This document shows positions 1 to 9,530 of a stretch of 64,000 nt of DNA, piece after piece. A program made the position numbers and the translations under genes. The DNA comes from Lenzites betulinus. Lineage: Eukaryota > Basidiomycota > Agaricomycetes > Polyporales > Polyporaceae. The stretch is from NCBI GenBank assembly GCA_022264855.1, contig JABYQU010000062.1, forward strand, positions 1-64,000, in the 5' to 3' direction. Below the pieces are notes generated by a model. The model saw only the letters and a program-made list of their open reading frames with translations. It had not been told where the DNA came from and did no database searches. Position 1 is the first letter of the stretch, and every line of letters begins with the position of its first letter.

Positions 1-2820
1 ACGTCCATAAGTACCCCGCCGCGCGCGCGCCCAGATCCGCACTCACCGCCCCGAGTTTGTAATTCCCCGACGAGACCTTCGAGATGACCTTCGTGTACCA
101 CTTCCGCTGCGCCTGACTCGCCGTCACATAGTTCCCGACCACGATGCGGTCCACGCGCGCCCAGTCCTGGCTCGCGCACACCGCCAAGTGCGTCACGATG
201 TCCACCTCCGCCTTCGCGTTCAGCCGCGGGCGGTGGCACAGCGGGCAGTTCTTGACATTGATCACGCGCTCAATCGACGCGTCGGGCGACGCCGACCCGC
301 TCGAGTCCTCCGCGTCCGACGACGACGTCGAGCTGTTGCGCGCGAACGAGCCCGGCCCCGGCGACGGCGACAGCCCCGGGCGCCCGCCCGGCGTCCGCGA
401 GAGGGCCACGTCCGCGAGGGGCTGCTGCATCGGCTCCGTCGCGTACGCGTGCGGCGCCGCGGGATGGCGCGCCGCGTCCTCCGGTCCGTGGTCGCGGCCC
501 ATGGCGGCGGGGTGCGAGGGCATGCCGGAGAAGTCGAGCTTGTCGAAGTTGACGGCCTGCTGGGCCTCCATGCCGCCGGTGATCGCGGGGGTGACGGGCG
601 CGGACGTGTCCATCGTGCTGTCCTCGGGGTCGATGCGCTTCTTCTCGCTCGCGGGGCGGAAGAGCTCGGTCTCGAGGCACTGGATCGCCTCGTTCGTCGT
701 GAGCGTGTCCGTGCGGGGCTGCTTGCCGAAGCGCGTCCAGAACGAATCGACGGTCTCGTGCGAGAGCGTCGAGCCGAGCGAGTCGAGCATCGACGTGAGC
801 TCGAGGTGCGAGATCGTGCCGTTGTCGTCCGTGTCGTACTGCTTGAGGTACACGCGCCAGAACTTCTGGCGGAGCGCGTCGTACGGCTGGTACTTTGCCC
901 TGCCGCGAGAGTCAGTACGGACGCGCACACGGGACCGCGCACGCTCACCTGAACGTGATCGTGGGCTTGTGTCTGGACTCCCACGGGGCCGAGCTCGCAG
1001 TCTGCAGGGGGAGCTCGAAGCTCTGCATCGAGCGTTGGCCGTCCTCGTCGTCCGGGTACAGCCCGGTCTTCTCATCCGCCTTTGGTGCGTTCTCCAGCAG
1101 GCCGGCGACGTCAAAGGACGCGTCGCCGACGTGGTCGTTGGACGAGAGCTTGTCCCAGTCGAGGACGGTGAGCTGGATCTTGAACGCGGTCTCGTATCGC
1201 CGCACGTGGAAGAGCATCTTTTCGTCCCACTGCGGGCTGAGGGAGTGCCGGATGACGCGCGTTCGGAAGACCTTCTTGCCGAACGACACGACCACGAACG
1301 GGTCCATGTCCCACCCCGTACGCGTCACTGCGGCCGGTCAGCATCAAGCTCCGTGCGCGACAAACACATACTCACTATTCTTGATCTTCGGCAGGTCTTG
1401 CGCGCCCTGGATTTCGAGCATAACGATGCCCATAATATCATTCGCGGCGTTAAAGTTGAAGTCCCGCGCCTTCGCGACCCACGACTTCCTGAACTTTGAC
1501 TTTTGCGCTGACAGCGGGCGGGCGATCGGAGTTGTGCCGCCGGAGGGAGACGGAGACAGCACGCCCGGGGTACTGACCGCAGTCGCGGACCCGGACGCGG
1601 GCGTCGAGGCGCTCCCGCCGGCCATCGTCGAGTCGAACGAGGCCGACCGCGGGGTGCTCGCGCGTTTCGGGAACATCTTCGGGATGCTGAATCCGGGCGA
1701 TGGCGGCTTGGATGCCTGCGGAGTCTTCGTCACCGCGGCGGGCGTGGGCGTCACGGGGGTCTCTACAGACGCGGCTGCGCGCGGGGAGGGCTGCTCGATG
1801 AGCGCGGCGCCGTCCTGCGCGAAGCCCTGCGAGGGCGGAATGTTCAGGCTTGCAATGTGGCTGCCGGGGGCCGGGCCGTCCTCGTCCTCGTCTTCGCTGT
1901 TCGTCTCGCCCTCGTCGGAGCTCAGTCCGTCGTCTTCGTACTGCGGACCCTCCTGGTTGGAGCGGATGGTGCCGATGCCCTCCGTCTGCGTGCATGGTCA
2001 GCACGGGGGTCGCATGAAGCAACGAGGGGGAGCACGGCGAACGTGCAGACGGTAATGAAGGCGATATGAAGGCGGACGTACCGGGGCAGCGGACACGAGG
2101 CTGGGCCGAGTGCGCTTGACGAGCTCTGCGTAGATTTCGCCAAAGTCCATGAGGGAGGTCGTGTTCGGGGGCTGGACGAAGCCGAGCTTGAGCTGGATGC
2201 TGCCGGTCGCGGGGGTGGAGTTGCGTGTGGACTGGAGGCTGCGCGAGACCATCTGCGCGGGGCGCACACGATCAGTTTCGCCGCGCCTCGTCGGACGGCG
2301 CGGGGGAGGCTCACCTTGTTGTTCTCGTCGTCGAACGCGAACGCGCTGCCGTCCCTGAACCAGTCCTCGAGCGGGAAGGCGGTCTCGCCGAGGTAGTCCT
2401 TCTTGAGCATGTCCTTGTCCCAGACGACGAGCTCGGCGACGCCGAGGCGGTCGGCGAGGGAGAGGTAGATGGGGAAGTCGAAGGTGGCATCCTTGGGGTT
2501 GAAGGTCGGGTTCACCGTGCGCTTCGCGACGGGGGTCTGGTGGCGATTGCCGAGGACGGAGACGACGACGAAGCTGGGGGCAGCGCGTTAGGACAGAGAC
2601 GGGTGGGATGGGGGTGGACTGACGGGTCGCTGAAGCCGTTGCGGTCCTTGGAGAGGAGGCCTGTGCAGCTGAGGACCTGGACGCGGAGGAGGACGAGGGG
2701 GAGCTCGCCGGGGAGGGGGGCGAAGGTGTTGCCGCTGCCCTTGTGGCCGGAGACGCGGGCGGGGAGGCGCTTGAGGGCGCGGCCGATCTTGAGGGCTTTC
2801 TTCTTCGGAGCAGGGCCCAT
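1..2820 (-). CDS. psd2: Phosphatidylserine decarboxylase proenzyme 2, C2-domain type (3' end outside window)
   Basis: Enzymes of this family decarboxylate phosphatidylserine to phosphatidylethanolamine in endomembranes. The start is the ATG at 2820 (MGPAPKKKALKIG). In order, the exons encode a basic N-terminus, a first C2 domain (LPLVLLRVQVLSCTGL, then NPTFNPKDATFDFPI), an acidic linker, a second C2 domain (GIVMLEIQGAQDLP, then DPFVVVSFGKKVFRTRV and SPQWDEKMLFHV), an EF-hand loop DTDDNGTISHLE, and a Cys/His element (CPLCH...HLAVC) typical of fungal PSD2. The last visible residues (QRKWYTKVISKVSSGNYKLG) lead into the catalytic domain, so the autocatalytic site is not in view. At least six introns interrupt the gene. 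The truncation is caused by the window edge. The family call is firm; the exact exon borders are not. Confidence 0.9.
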
Positions 2821-3267
2821 GGCGGGCAGCGGGGGGTCGAGAGCGGGGCAAGGAGTGGTGGGCGAGCGCAGGCGAGGGAGGGCGAGGGAGTGGTGGTGTG
2901 CGGTGTGCGGTGGAGGCGCGAGTCGGAGTGGTGGTCGATGGAGCAGTGAAGAACAGACGCTCGGCCTGCCCGCACAACGCCGCCTTTGCCATCGCGGCAG
3001 AGCACACACCCTGCGCACGTCTCAATCGCACCCTGCACAGGTCAGGTCTCTCACACAGCCAGTGCTGGAGCAAAGCGCGTGTGGTATTAAAAGATAGCAA
3101 CGGGTATGGGCATGCGACTGCGCGACAGCCAAGAAAATGCGATACTAGGTAGTCCGTTCGCTACAGTGCGTGAGCTAGTGGTGTAATTCGACGTAGCAGC
3201 TACGTTCAAGTCCATAGATTTCACCCCCCTCCCCGCTCGTGACATCATGAGCTAAGTGCAGAGCATC
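2821..3267. other. Intergenic, psd2 upstream region
   Basis: This 447-bp gap lies between the psd2 start and the stop codon of the secreted glycoprotein gene, both on the minus strand. It should hold the psd2 promoter and the glycoprotein 3' UTR. I see no ORF, repeat or RNA gene that I can support. Confidence 0.5.
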
Positions 3268-4545
3268 TTAAGCCAGGAACGAAACCGCCGCCATCACACC
3301 GGCGATGGTCGACAGCACCGAGATGCCGACCGCACCAGCGCCGTTCTGGCTTCCACCAGTCGCGGACGGGCTAGCCGACGAGCCGCTGCGAGAGCCAGTC
3401 GCGGCGACGGAACCCGACGTCTTCGCAGTGCCGGTGGGCGCAGCCGTGGCACCGGAGCCCGAAGCCGACGCAGAGCCCGAGGCCGCGCCGGTAACGGCAG
3501 CGAGGTCGGTGAAGAGCGCCGAGGAGGCGAGCTGGACGCAGTTGGAGGACGCGGGCACCTTCGGCTGGTAAGGCATGCTCGAGATGACACCGAGCGACTC
3601 AGCAGGCTGAGTGTAGGTCACGACCTGGCCGTTTGAAGTGTAGATGCCAGGGGGGTCCTGGTTGTCGCCCTCGCAGTATTCGAAGGTGCCGTCCTGTGCA
3701 GCGGTAGGGCAGTTGTACGAGACACCGATACGGTCGTAGATGTGCTGGCAAAGATCGGCCGGGTTGGGGCCCGAGGGGTCGCAAATCTTGAAGCAGAACG
3801 AGTTGCTGCCCATGAAGCTGTACCCCTTGGTCAGCCACTGAGCATACATTTCATGTATGTGATGCGTACTTGTGCCACTCATGAACTTGAGTGTAAGTGG
3901 TGTTGTCGTTGCCCCAACCATTGGAGAAGACGAGCCCACCAAGGGGTTACCACGGAAATCAGCGCCGTGGGGGTCGAGCTCTCCTCCGCCATCACCAGCC
4001 TGGATGTTGATCTTGGTCTGGTCGATGAAACCGACGACCTGGATGTAGCCAGGGGTCTTGGTCAACTGGACACCGGTTAGGGCGCCATCGGGAATGAGAC
4101 GAGAGCCGTGACCCTTCTTGGTGCACCAGGCGACTTCGTCAGCCTCGGAGTCACCGATGGTGGTGTTGGGGTTGATGGGGGCCCAGAGGCAGAAGTCTGG
4201 AACGGGGTCAGGCTCGGGGTAGATGGGAGGGGAAGAAGGACTTGCCGTCAAGGTGGTTGATGACAGCAGTCTGGCACAGCGAGGATTGGCCCTCGGTGGT
4301 CGAATTACAATTGTTGAAGCCCATCTGGGTACCGCGGAGAAGGTCGTCGGTGTCGGCTTTCTCAGGCTGGTAGAGAGCGCGTTAACGGGAGGAGAGATGG
4401 GCGGGCGGGGAGCACTTACGAGGTCGTTCCAATTGAAGACTTTGGAAGCAAGGGGGACGAAGGAGGAGGAGGTTGCGTCCTGTGCGAGGACGCGGGTGGA
4501 GGCGGCCGCGAAGGCGAGGAGGGCTGAAAGAGCGACGGGAGACAT
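3268..4545 (-). CDS. Secreted, probably GPI-anchored macrofage-activating-glycoprotein-like protein
   Basis: The start at 4545 gives a signal peptide (MSPVALSALLAFAAASTRVLA). The mature part has the family signatures FNNCNSTTEGQSSLCQT, DDFCLWAPINPNTTIGDSEA, EVAWCTKKGHGSRLIPDGAL, DPHGADFRGNPLGG, FCFKICDPSGPNPADLCQHIYDRIG and GIYTSNGQVVTYTQPAESLG, with many cysteines. The C-terminal 80 residues are rich in Ser, Thr, Ala and Gly and end in a hydrophobic tail (VLSTIAGVMAAVSFLA), as expected for a GPI signal. Several short introns interrupt the first half; the last exon is long. Database relatives carry the name macrofage activating glycoprotein; their biochemical role in the fungus is unknown, and a cell-wall or surface location is an inference. 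A TATA-like element sits about 95 bases upstream. Confidence 0.88.
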   Translation of the reverse strand: MSPVALSALLAFAAASTRVLAQDATSSSFVPLASKVFNWNDLVSAPRPPISPPVNALSTSLRKPTPTTFSAVPRWASTIVIRPPRANPRCARLLSSTTLTASPSSPPIYPEPDPVPDFCLWAPINPNTTIGDSEADEVAWCTKKGHGSRLIPDGALTGVQLTKTPGYIQVVGFIDQTKINIQAGDGGGELDPHGADFRGNPLVGSSSPMVGATTTPLTLKFMSGTSTHHIHEMYAQWLTKGYSFMGSNSFCFKICDPSGPNPADLCQHIYDRIGVSYNCPTAAQDGTFEYCEGDNQDPPGIYTSNGQVVTYTQPAESLGVISSMPYQPKVPASSNCVQLASSALFTDLAAVTGAASGSASASGSGATAAPTGTAKTSGSVAATGSRSGSSASPSATGGSQNGAGAVGISVLSTIAGVMAAVSFLA

Positions 4546-4638
4546 GATGCTCAAGGGATGGGCAAAGGAGGAGACCGGGGAGGAACGACGAGGAGAGAGA
4601 AGGAGACAACGTTGAGAGCTGGCGACCGACACTGCCCC

Positions 4639-4646
4639 TAATATAC
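4639..4646 (-). promoter_or_regulatory. TATA-like element of the secreted glycoprotein gene
   Basis: On the minus strand the sequence reads GGGTATATTAGGG, about 95 bases upstream of the ATG at 4545. This is a plausible core promoter position. It is called from sequence and spacing only. Confidence 0.45.
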
Positions 4647-4773
4647 CCGCTTTCGCACTCCGACTCGCTCCGAAAATAGCTGCCCCCCTCACGACCGCCT
4701 CCCGCCTATTTTCGGCGCCGTGCACGGACCTGCGCGTGTGTCACGTGCCGCGCCCCGCCCTGTCACGCGTGAC

Positions 4774-5801
4774 TCACCGCCGCCGCTTGCCCAGCACGCT
4801 CGCCGCCAGCGCGCCCTGCTCCAGCCCGCCGTGCTCCGCCGTGTCGTGCTCGATGCCCAGCTCGTCCGCGAGCTCCGTCGCGTCCTGCGGGGTGAGCGCG
4901 TCCGTCGCCAGTGCCCAGAATCTGTTCGCGCGTCATGTCAGCGTCAGGCACAACGTCTGGGCGAGCGTGCATCGCGTACGTGTCAAACACCTTCCGCCGC
5001 CGGACCCAGTCCTTCCTCCACCGCGTCCACTCGCCCTCCAGCGCCGCGCTCTCCGCCTCGCTCAGCAGCGGCGTGCCTGTCCGCAGCGGCTCCACGTGCC
5101 CCCGCGCCTGCACCACCTGCGACCGACCATCAGTCTCCGTCCCGCACCAGTGCAGCAGCGAGCGCACCGCGTCCGCCGCCTTCGCGACCTCCGCCGCCAG
5201 CTCCGTGTCCGTCGGCGTGCTCTTCAGCTTCCCCAGTTCTTGCCCACGCTCAGTACCGTGTCCTCAACAGCACGCGCCGCGCCGACGTACCCGTCCCCAG
5301 ACTCTTCACCTCCGCGCCAAGACGCTTGTTCTCCTCGTCGATCCGCTTCACCTCGGCCTCGAGCCCCGCGAGCTTATCCGACGGCATGTCTTCCAGGCTC
5401 GCTTGGTTCGCGACGAAAAACGTCGTCTTGCCTGCCCGCGGTCTCACAGTTCGTGCATGTATCTGAGACGCTGAATGTATGCGCACCATATGTCTTCTGC
5501 ACGAGCACGCCCTTCTCGGCGAGCGCGACCATGATCTTCTGCGTCGCTGCCTTCGGGACCGCGCCCTTGAGGTTGGCCGACACATCGACCGCCCCAAACG
5601 GCCGGTTCATCTGCATGTATGCGCCACTCAGTCTCCGAGTGGGTGTATGCGGCTATATGATCTACCTTGCGTATGTACTCGAGCACCCTGTCCTCGGCTG
5701 CGCGCCGTGAGCGTGCGTCCGCGTGAGTGCGAGAGAGCCCCACCTTCCTTGCCTTTGAGAATGGCGACCTTCTGGTCTGCAGTCTTCGCCTTGGACGCCA
5801 T
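4774..5801 (-). CDS. HOP2: Homologous-pairing protein 2 (Hop2/TBPIP), meiotic recombination
   Basis: Hop2 works with Mnd1 to stimulate Dmc1/Rad51 strand exchange in meiosis. The start ATG is at 5801 (MASKAKTADQKVAILKGKE). A 32-nt exon (AEDRVLEYIRK) and the next exon (MNRPFGAVDVSANLKGAVPK) form the N-terminal winged helix, followed by the diagnostic KTYGKTTFFVANQ strand and a coiled coil (LAGLEAEVKRIDEENKRLGAEV). The C-terminal part (EWTRWRKDWVRRRKVFDT, ending in ASVLGKRRR) matches the family's basic WRKRK segment and tail. Five or so introns of about 50 bases are needed, and the frames join cleanly. The gene is divergent from the carrier gene with 246 bases between the start codons, so the promoters may be shared. 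Confidence 0.88.
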
Positions 5802-6047
5802 CGCGGTGAGAGAGAGAGAATGGGCGGGCTCGGATTGGCAGACGCGACGCGTCGAGCGGGACGCGTGTGTCACGTGCGGGCGCTCAAGGCGAGTGACTGA
5901 CGTCGGAAAAGACTTGGACCGTTGGACGTCCTCGCCGGGGCCCCGCACTCGCTCTCTCCTCACGCGCATATAGCCACTGCTCACAGCGACCACCCCTCCT
6001 CGCCCGACCTCCACCTCTCCTGCACGGCGCACACACTATCGGACTGC

Positions 6048-7229
6048 ATGCCCGCCCATGCATCTCAGGACAGGCAGAGCCTCCACTACATCGTCCGCTC
6101 AGGCATTGCCGGCGGCATCTCTGGCTGCGTCGTACGCATAGTCTTCTTCTCCCCGTGCTGAGCTCACCCACACCGCGTAGGCCAAAACAGTCGTCGCCCC
6201 GCTCGACAGAGTCAAGATCCTCTTCCAAGCCTCCAACCCCGACTTTCAGAAATATGCAGGTCCGCACTCTCCGTCTACCGGCCGCCTGCCGCGGATTGAC
6301 ACACGCATACAGGGACATGGAGCGGGACGTTCCGCGCGGTCTCCCAGATATACGGCGAGAACGGCTTCCGTGGCCTCCTCCAGGGTCACTCCGCAACCCT
6401 CCTCCGTATATTCCCTTATGCTGCCATCAAGTTCATGGCATACGACCAGCTCGAAGGCGTACGTCTCCCGCATATCCACCGAGCTCGTGTCGCTAACATC
6501 TAACACAGTTGCTAATGCCTACTCGAGAGAGCCAAACTAATACCCGGCGTTTTACTGCCGGCGCTCTCTCTGGTAAGTTCCGCCGCTTCCTCGCCCTTGC
6601 TCACGCTGACGTTCCCCGAAGGAATGACTTCTGTCCTGTTCACATACCCATTAGAGCTCATCCGCGTCCGGATGGCTTTCAGCACCCGCAGCGCCGCCAA
6701 CCCCTCCGTACCATACCAGCGCCCCTCCTTCCTCTCCGCCATGCGCCACATCTACCGCGAAGGCGGCCCCCTCGCCACCGCCGCGCCCTCCCCCAGCACG
6801 CCGCACGCCTCCATATTCACGCGCTTCCCCATCCTCAAGTTCTACCGCGGCTTCACCGTCACCGTCGCCGGCATCATCCCCTACGCCGGCACCTCCTTCC
6901 TCGCCTGGGGCTTCCTCCGCGCGCACTTCCTCCCGCCCACCGCGCCCGCGTCCACGCCGCTCGCCGACCTCGCCATCGGCGCCGTCTCCGGCGCGTTCGC
7001 CCAGACCGTGTCCTACCCGTTCGAGGTCGTCCGCCGGCGCATGCAGGTCGGCGGCCTCACGCGCCCCGACCGCTGGCTGCGCTGGGGCGAGACCGTGCGC
7101 GCGGTGTGGGGCGCCGCCGGCTGGCGCGGCTTCTACGTCGGGCTCACGATCGGGTACCTCAAGGTCGTGCCCATGAGCGCGGTCAGCTACGCCGTCTGGC
7201 AGTGGGAGCGGCGCATACTGGATCTGTGA
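6048..7229 (+). CDS. Mitochondrial carrier, Leu5/SLC25A42-like (probable CoA transporter)
   Basis: This is a three-repeat mitochondrial inner-membrane carrier. Visible signature segments are SGIAGGISGC, AKTVVAPLDRVKILFQ (repeat 1), GFRGLLQGHSATLLRIFPY, SVLFTYPLELIRVRM (repeat 2), GIIPYAGTSFLAWG and [18 protein letters not shown] (repeat 3). The PLDRVKILFQ form and the ending SYAVWQWERRI point to the Leu5/Graves-type group associated with coenzyme A uptake; this is a family inference. Translation probably starts at 6048 (MPAHASQDRQSLHY). Introns of about 50-60 bases interrupt the first half, and the last exon begins near 6622. The last 70 codons, from the FEVVRRRMQ segment on, are present again as a broken inverted copy at about 37715-37935. 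Confidence 0.88.
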
Positions 7230-7602
7230 CCGCGGGCCGCGCGGCGGAGACTAGCACACGACACACTAGCGTAGGCCTCCTTGGCAATGTATCACTAGCG
7301 CACGCACTTATTCACGTCCTTGCACTCGGAGATCTACGGGCATACAACATTTATTCAACACGGTGAGGACAGCATCAGCACACAGTACAACATTGCAAAC
7401 ACTAGCGAGGGACAGCAGCCGAATACACGAGAGCAGAACGACGGGGATATACCGGAGGCGGCGGTCAAGGTGAAATGGACGCCCAGCTTGCCAAAGGGCG
7501 CACATATCACAGTACAGTCTTGACGCGCGCGCGGGGTGTGAGGGATCTACCACACATATCAGCCCCCAAACCGCACGAGCAAACATGAACGAGACTCACC
7601 TA
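7230..7602. other. Convergent 3' intergenic region, duplicated
   Basis: The carrier gene and the membrane protein gene end facing each other here. No ORF is supported. Most of the stretch is recognisable, with indels, on the minus strand of the right arm at about 37370-37715, which shows that the duplication included non-coding DNA. Confidence 0.6.
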
Positions 7603-8547
7603 TTAGGGGTGACTGAAGCAGAAACAGTACGCGCCGAAGAACCCTTCCAGCGGGGCGCAGTCCGCAAGCGTCCTAATCACCGCACCCACAATGCCCGGCG
7701 CAAGCAACACACCCAGCCCCCAGAACCCCGCGCCGACCGCCAGCCCCGCGCTATACCCCGCCTCCGCCCCCGCCGCCGCGAGCGACGGCACCACTGCAAG
7801 CCCGAGCGCAAGCCCGAACCCGCCCGCGAGCGGCGCGACGACCATCATCCGCCACAGCTCGTACTTCTCGTCCTCGTCCACCCACGCCACCTTATCGAAA
7901 AAACCGCGCTTCGGCGGCGGCGGCGGGATGCGCTTCGCCCTAACGAGCGCGTCGCGCCGCGCCGCGCACGCCATGCGCACGCACAGCACCACCCACGCAG
8001 CGCCGCCGACGCACGCGCCCGCGAGCGCGCCGCCCGCCGCGCACGCGGCGAGCGCCGTCTCCTGCGGGATGCGCTTCGTCGGCCCGAAGACGAAGAGCCC
8101 GGTGAACCCGGCGAGCACGATGAAGAGGAGGCTCGCGAAGCACGCGATGCCCGCGCCCGCGAGCGCGTAGAACAGCAGCATGCGGACGTACCACACCGCG
8201 GCGTACACGCACTCGGCGAGCACGGCGGGGCCGCTCGCCGGGGCGTCGCCCGCGCTGGACAGCGACTGAGCCGGGGCAGGGGGCGCGGCGAAGGCGAAGG
8301 CGAAGGCGGGCGGGGAGGGGGCGCTCGTGCTGGAGGGGGAGAGGAGCCCGCTTTCCGCGTCGTCCTCGCCTGGGAGGCGCGCGTACTCGGGTGGCGCGGC
8401 CTTTGCGCTGGTGAAGAACCATCTGAAGGCGTTGGATGTCCTGGATTTCTGCTGCACGGGAGGCGCGCGGAGCTCCTCCTCTTGATGAAGGCTTTCCGCC
8501 GGCGCCTGGTCGGCGATGGTGTACATTGGGAGCGATTCCTGAGACAT
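7603..8547 (-). CDS. Polytopic membrane protein of unknown function, left-arm copy (314 aa)
   Basis: This is a single open frame from the ATG at 8547 (MSQESLPMYTIADQAPAESL) to a stop at 7603. A cytosolic-looking, Pro/Ser-rich N-terminal third is followed by hydrophobic segments (about residues 105-150, 165-195 and 230-290), with a basic loop RAKRIPPPPPKR between the second and third groups. I do not recognise the family. Four to six membrane passes are likely. The paralogue at 36445-37368 on the other strand keeps the start, the loop and all hydrophobic segments, so the protein has evolved under constraint in at least one copy. The start was chosen because both copies begin with MSQESLPMYTI and sequence similarity holds across it. 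Confidence 0.75.
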   Translation of the reverse strand: MSQESLPMYTIADQAPAESLHQEEELRAPPVQQKSRTSNAFRWFFTSAKAAPPEYARLPGEDDAESGLLSPSSTSAPSPPAFAFAFAAPPAPAQSLSSAGDAPASGPAVLAECVYAAVWYVRMLLFYALAGAGIACFASLLFIVLAGFTGLFVFGPTKRIPQETALAACAAGGALAGACVGGAAWVVLCVRMACAARRDALVRAKRIPPPPPKRGFFDKVAWVDEDEKYELWRMMVVAPLAGGFGLALGLAVVPSLAAAGAEAGYSAGLAVGAGFWGLGVLLAPGIVGAVIRTLADCAPLEGFFGAYCFCFSHP

Positions 8548-8671
8548 CCTGACGGGAGAGCGAGGGAGTCGAAAGAGACGGAAGTGCAAGTGCTTGAAAG
8601 TGCTGCGAACGAAGAGCGGAAGAACGGTGCGTAGAGCTGTCCTGGCCCTCCACCTGCGCTGCTCACGCCCG

Positions 8672-8678
8672 TAATATA
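8672..8678 (-). promoter_or_regulatory. TATA-like element of the left membrane protein gene
   Basis: The minus strand reads CGTCGTATATTACGGGCG about 125 bases upstream of the ATG at 8547. The right-arm paralogue has CGTCGTATATAACGGGCG at the matching place, so the element survived in both copies. Confidence 0.5.
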
Positions 8679-8945
8679 CGACGCCCCGGAGAAGGAACAC
8701 AGCCTCAGTCGCAGAACCAGAGTCACAAGCACCAGCACCAGAAGAATACGGAACCTTCCGGAGCAGCAACATACACAAAAGCAGGAACCCTGGTCCGATT
8801 ACACGTTGCTAGCACGAGAAGCACGAGAGCATCGAGGCAGGCGGGCTGTGACCCGCGGAGGCGCCGCGGCCGTATTACTCGGGTGGTCGCGCCTCGTGGA
8901 ACAGAACATCGCGCACAATCCGATATCGCGATAGTTGCATCGGAT

Positions 8946-9118
8946 TATTGTCCCAGGTCTTGTTCGACCTCATCATCGTCGACAGTATAGCTGTGAAGGA
9001 TATCGTCGTGCGCGGGAACGACGAAGTCACCTCGGACGCAGACAATCGAGCGCGAGAATCCGTACACGAAGAGGTGAGTGGAATGGGATACCGGACGTCT
9101 TCTTGTTTGCCATGACAT
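8946..9118 (-). CDS. Candidate small gene, about 35 codons with one intron (tentative)
   Basis: An ATG at about 9114 starts MANKKTSG. A GT...AG intron of about 62 bases can be removed, and the second exon continues as DFVVPAHDDILHSY and TVDDDEVEQDLGQ to a stop near 8946. The second exon is still readable in the right arm (near 36013-36093: DLDVPAHDHYIVHNY, then TVDDEEAGQD and a stop), but the first exon is missing there because homology begins inside the intron. I do not recognise the product. The alternative is that this is only a conserved upstream region of the membrane protein gene. Confidence 0.25.
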
Positions 9119-9530
9119 TCTAGGACAATAATCAGAGCATATACGAACACAATCAGTGCGCCGGCACAGGCCAGCACACGCACCTAAGTCGTGGAGGGGT
9201 AGGAACAAAGGATGGTCGAAATAGCGCTAGCGAGGCAGGATCCAGTGTCGCCGGCGCTTCAGAGCCGCATGGTCAGCCTGAGGCAGTGGTGTTTTTAAAG
9301 GGGACTCGGACTGCTTCGTGAAGCGGCTCTGGGTCGAGGTCGTCGAAGGGCAGGGGGTAATAGATAAAGTGATGAAAGTGAATGAAAGTGGTCTCGACAA
9401 ACGATGTGGTAGGTACGACAGTTGAATGCGAGACATCCTTCCAGGAGACGCAAGACATCCATGCGATACTACTTCTCTAGTAAGCCACGAACTTGAAGTC
9501 TTGTCATAGATCGCTATCTGCTCTTCCATA

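Noticed and set aside
144..1499. Plus-strand 451-codon frame opposite psd2
   Set aside because: It is antisense to the C2/EF-hand exons of psd2, is Arg/Val-rich without motifs, and owes its length to GC-rich codons.
7585..8634. 349-codon plus-strand Arg-rich frame opposite the left membrane protein gene
   Set aside because: It is antisense to a conserved paralogous coding region and has no support of its own.
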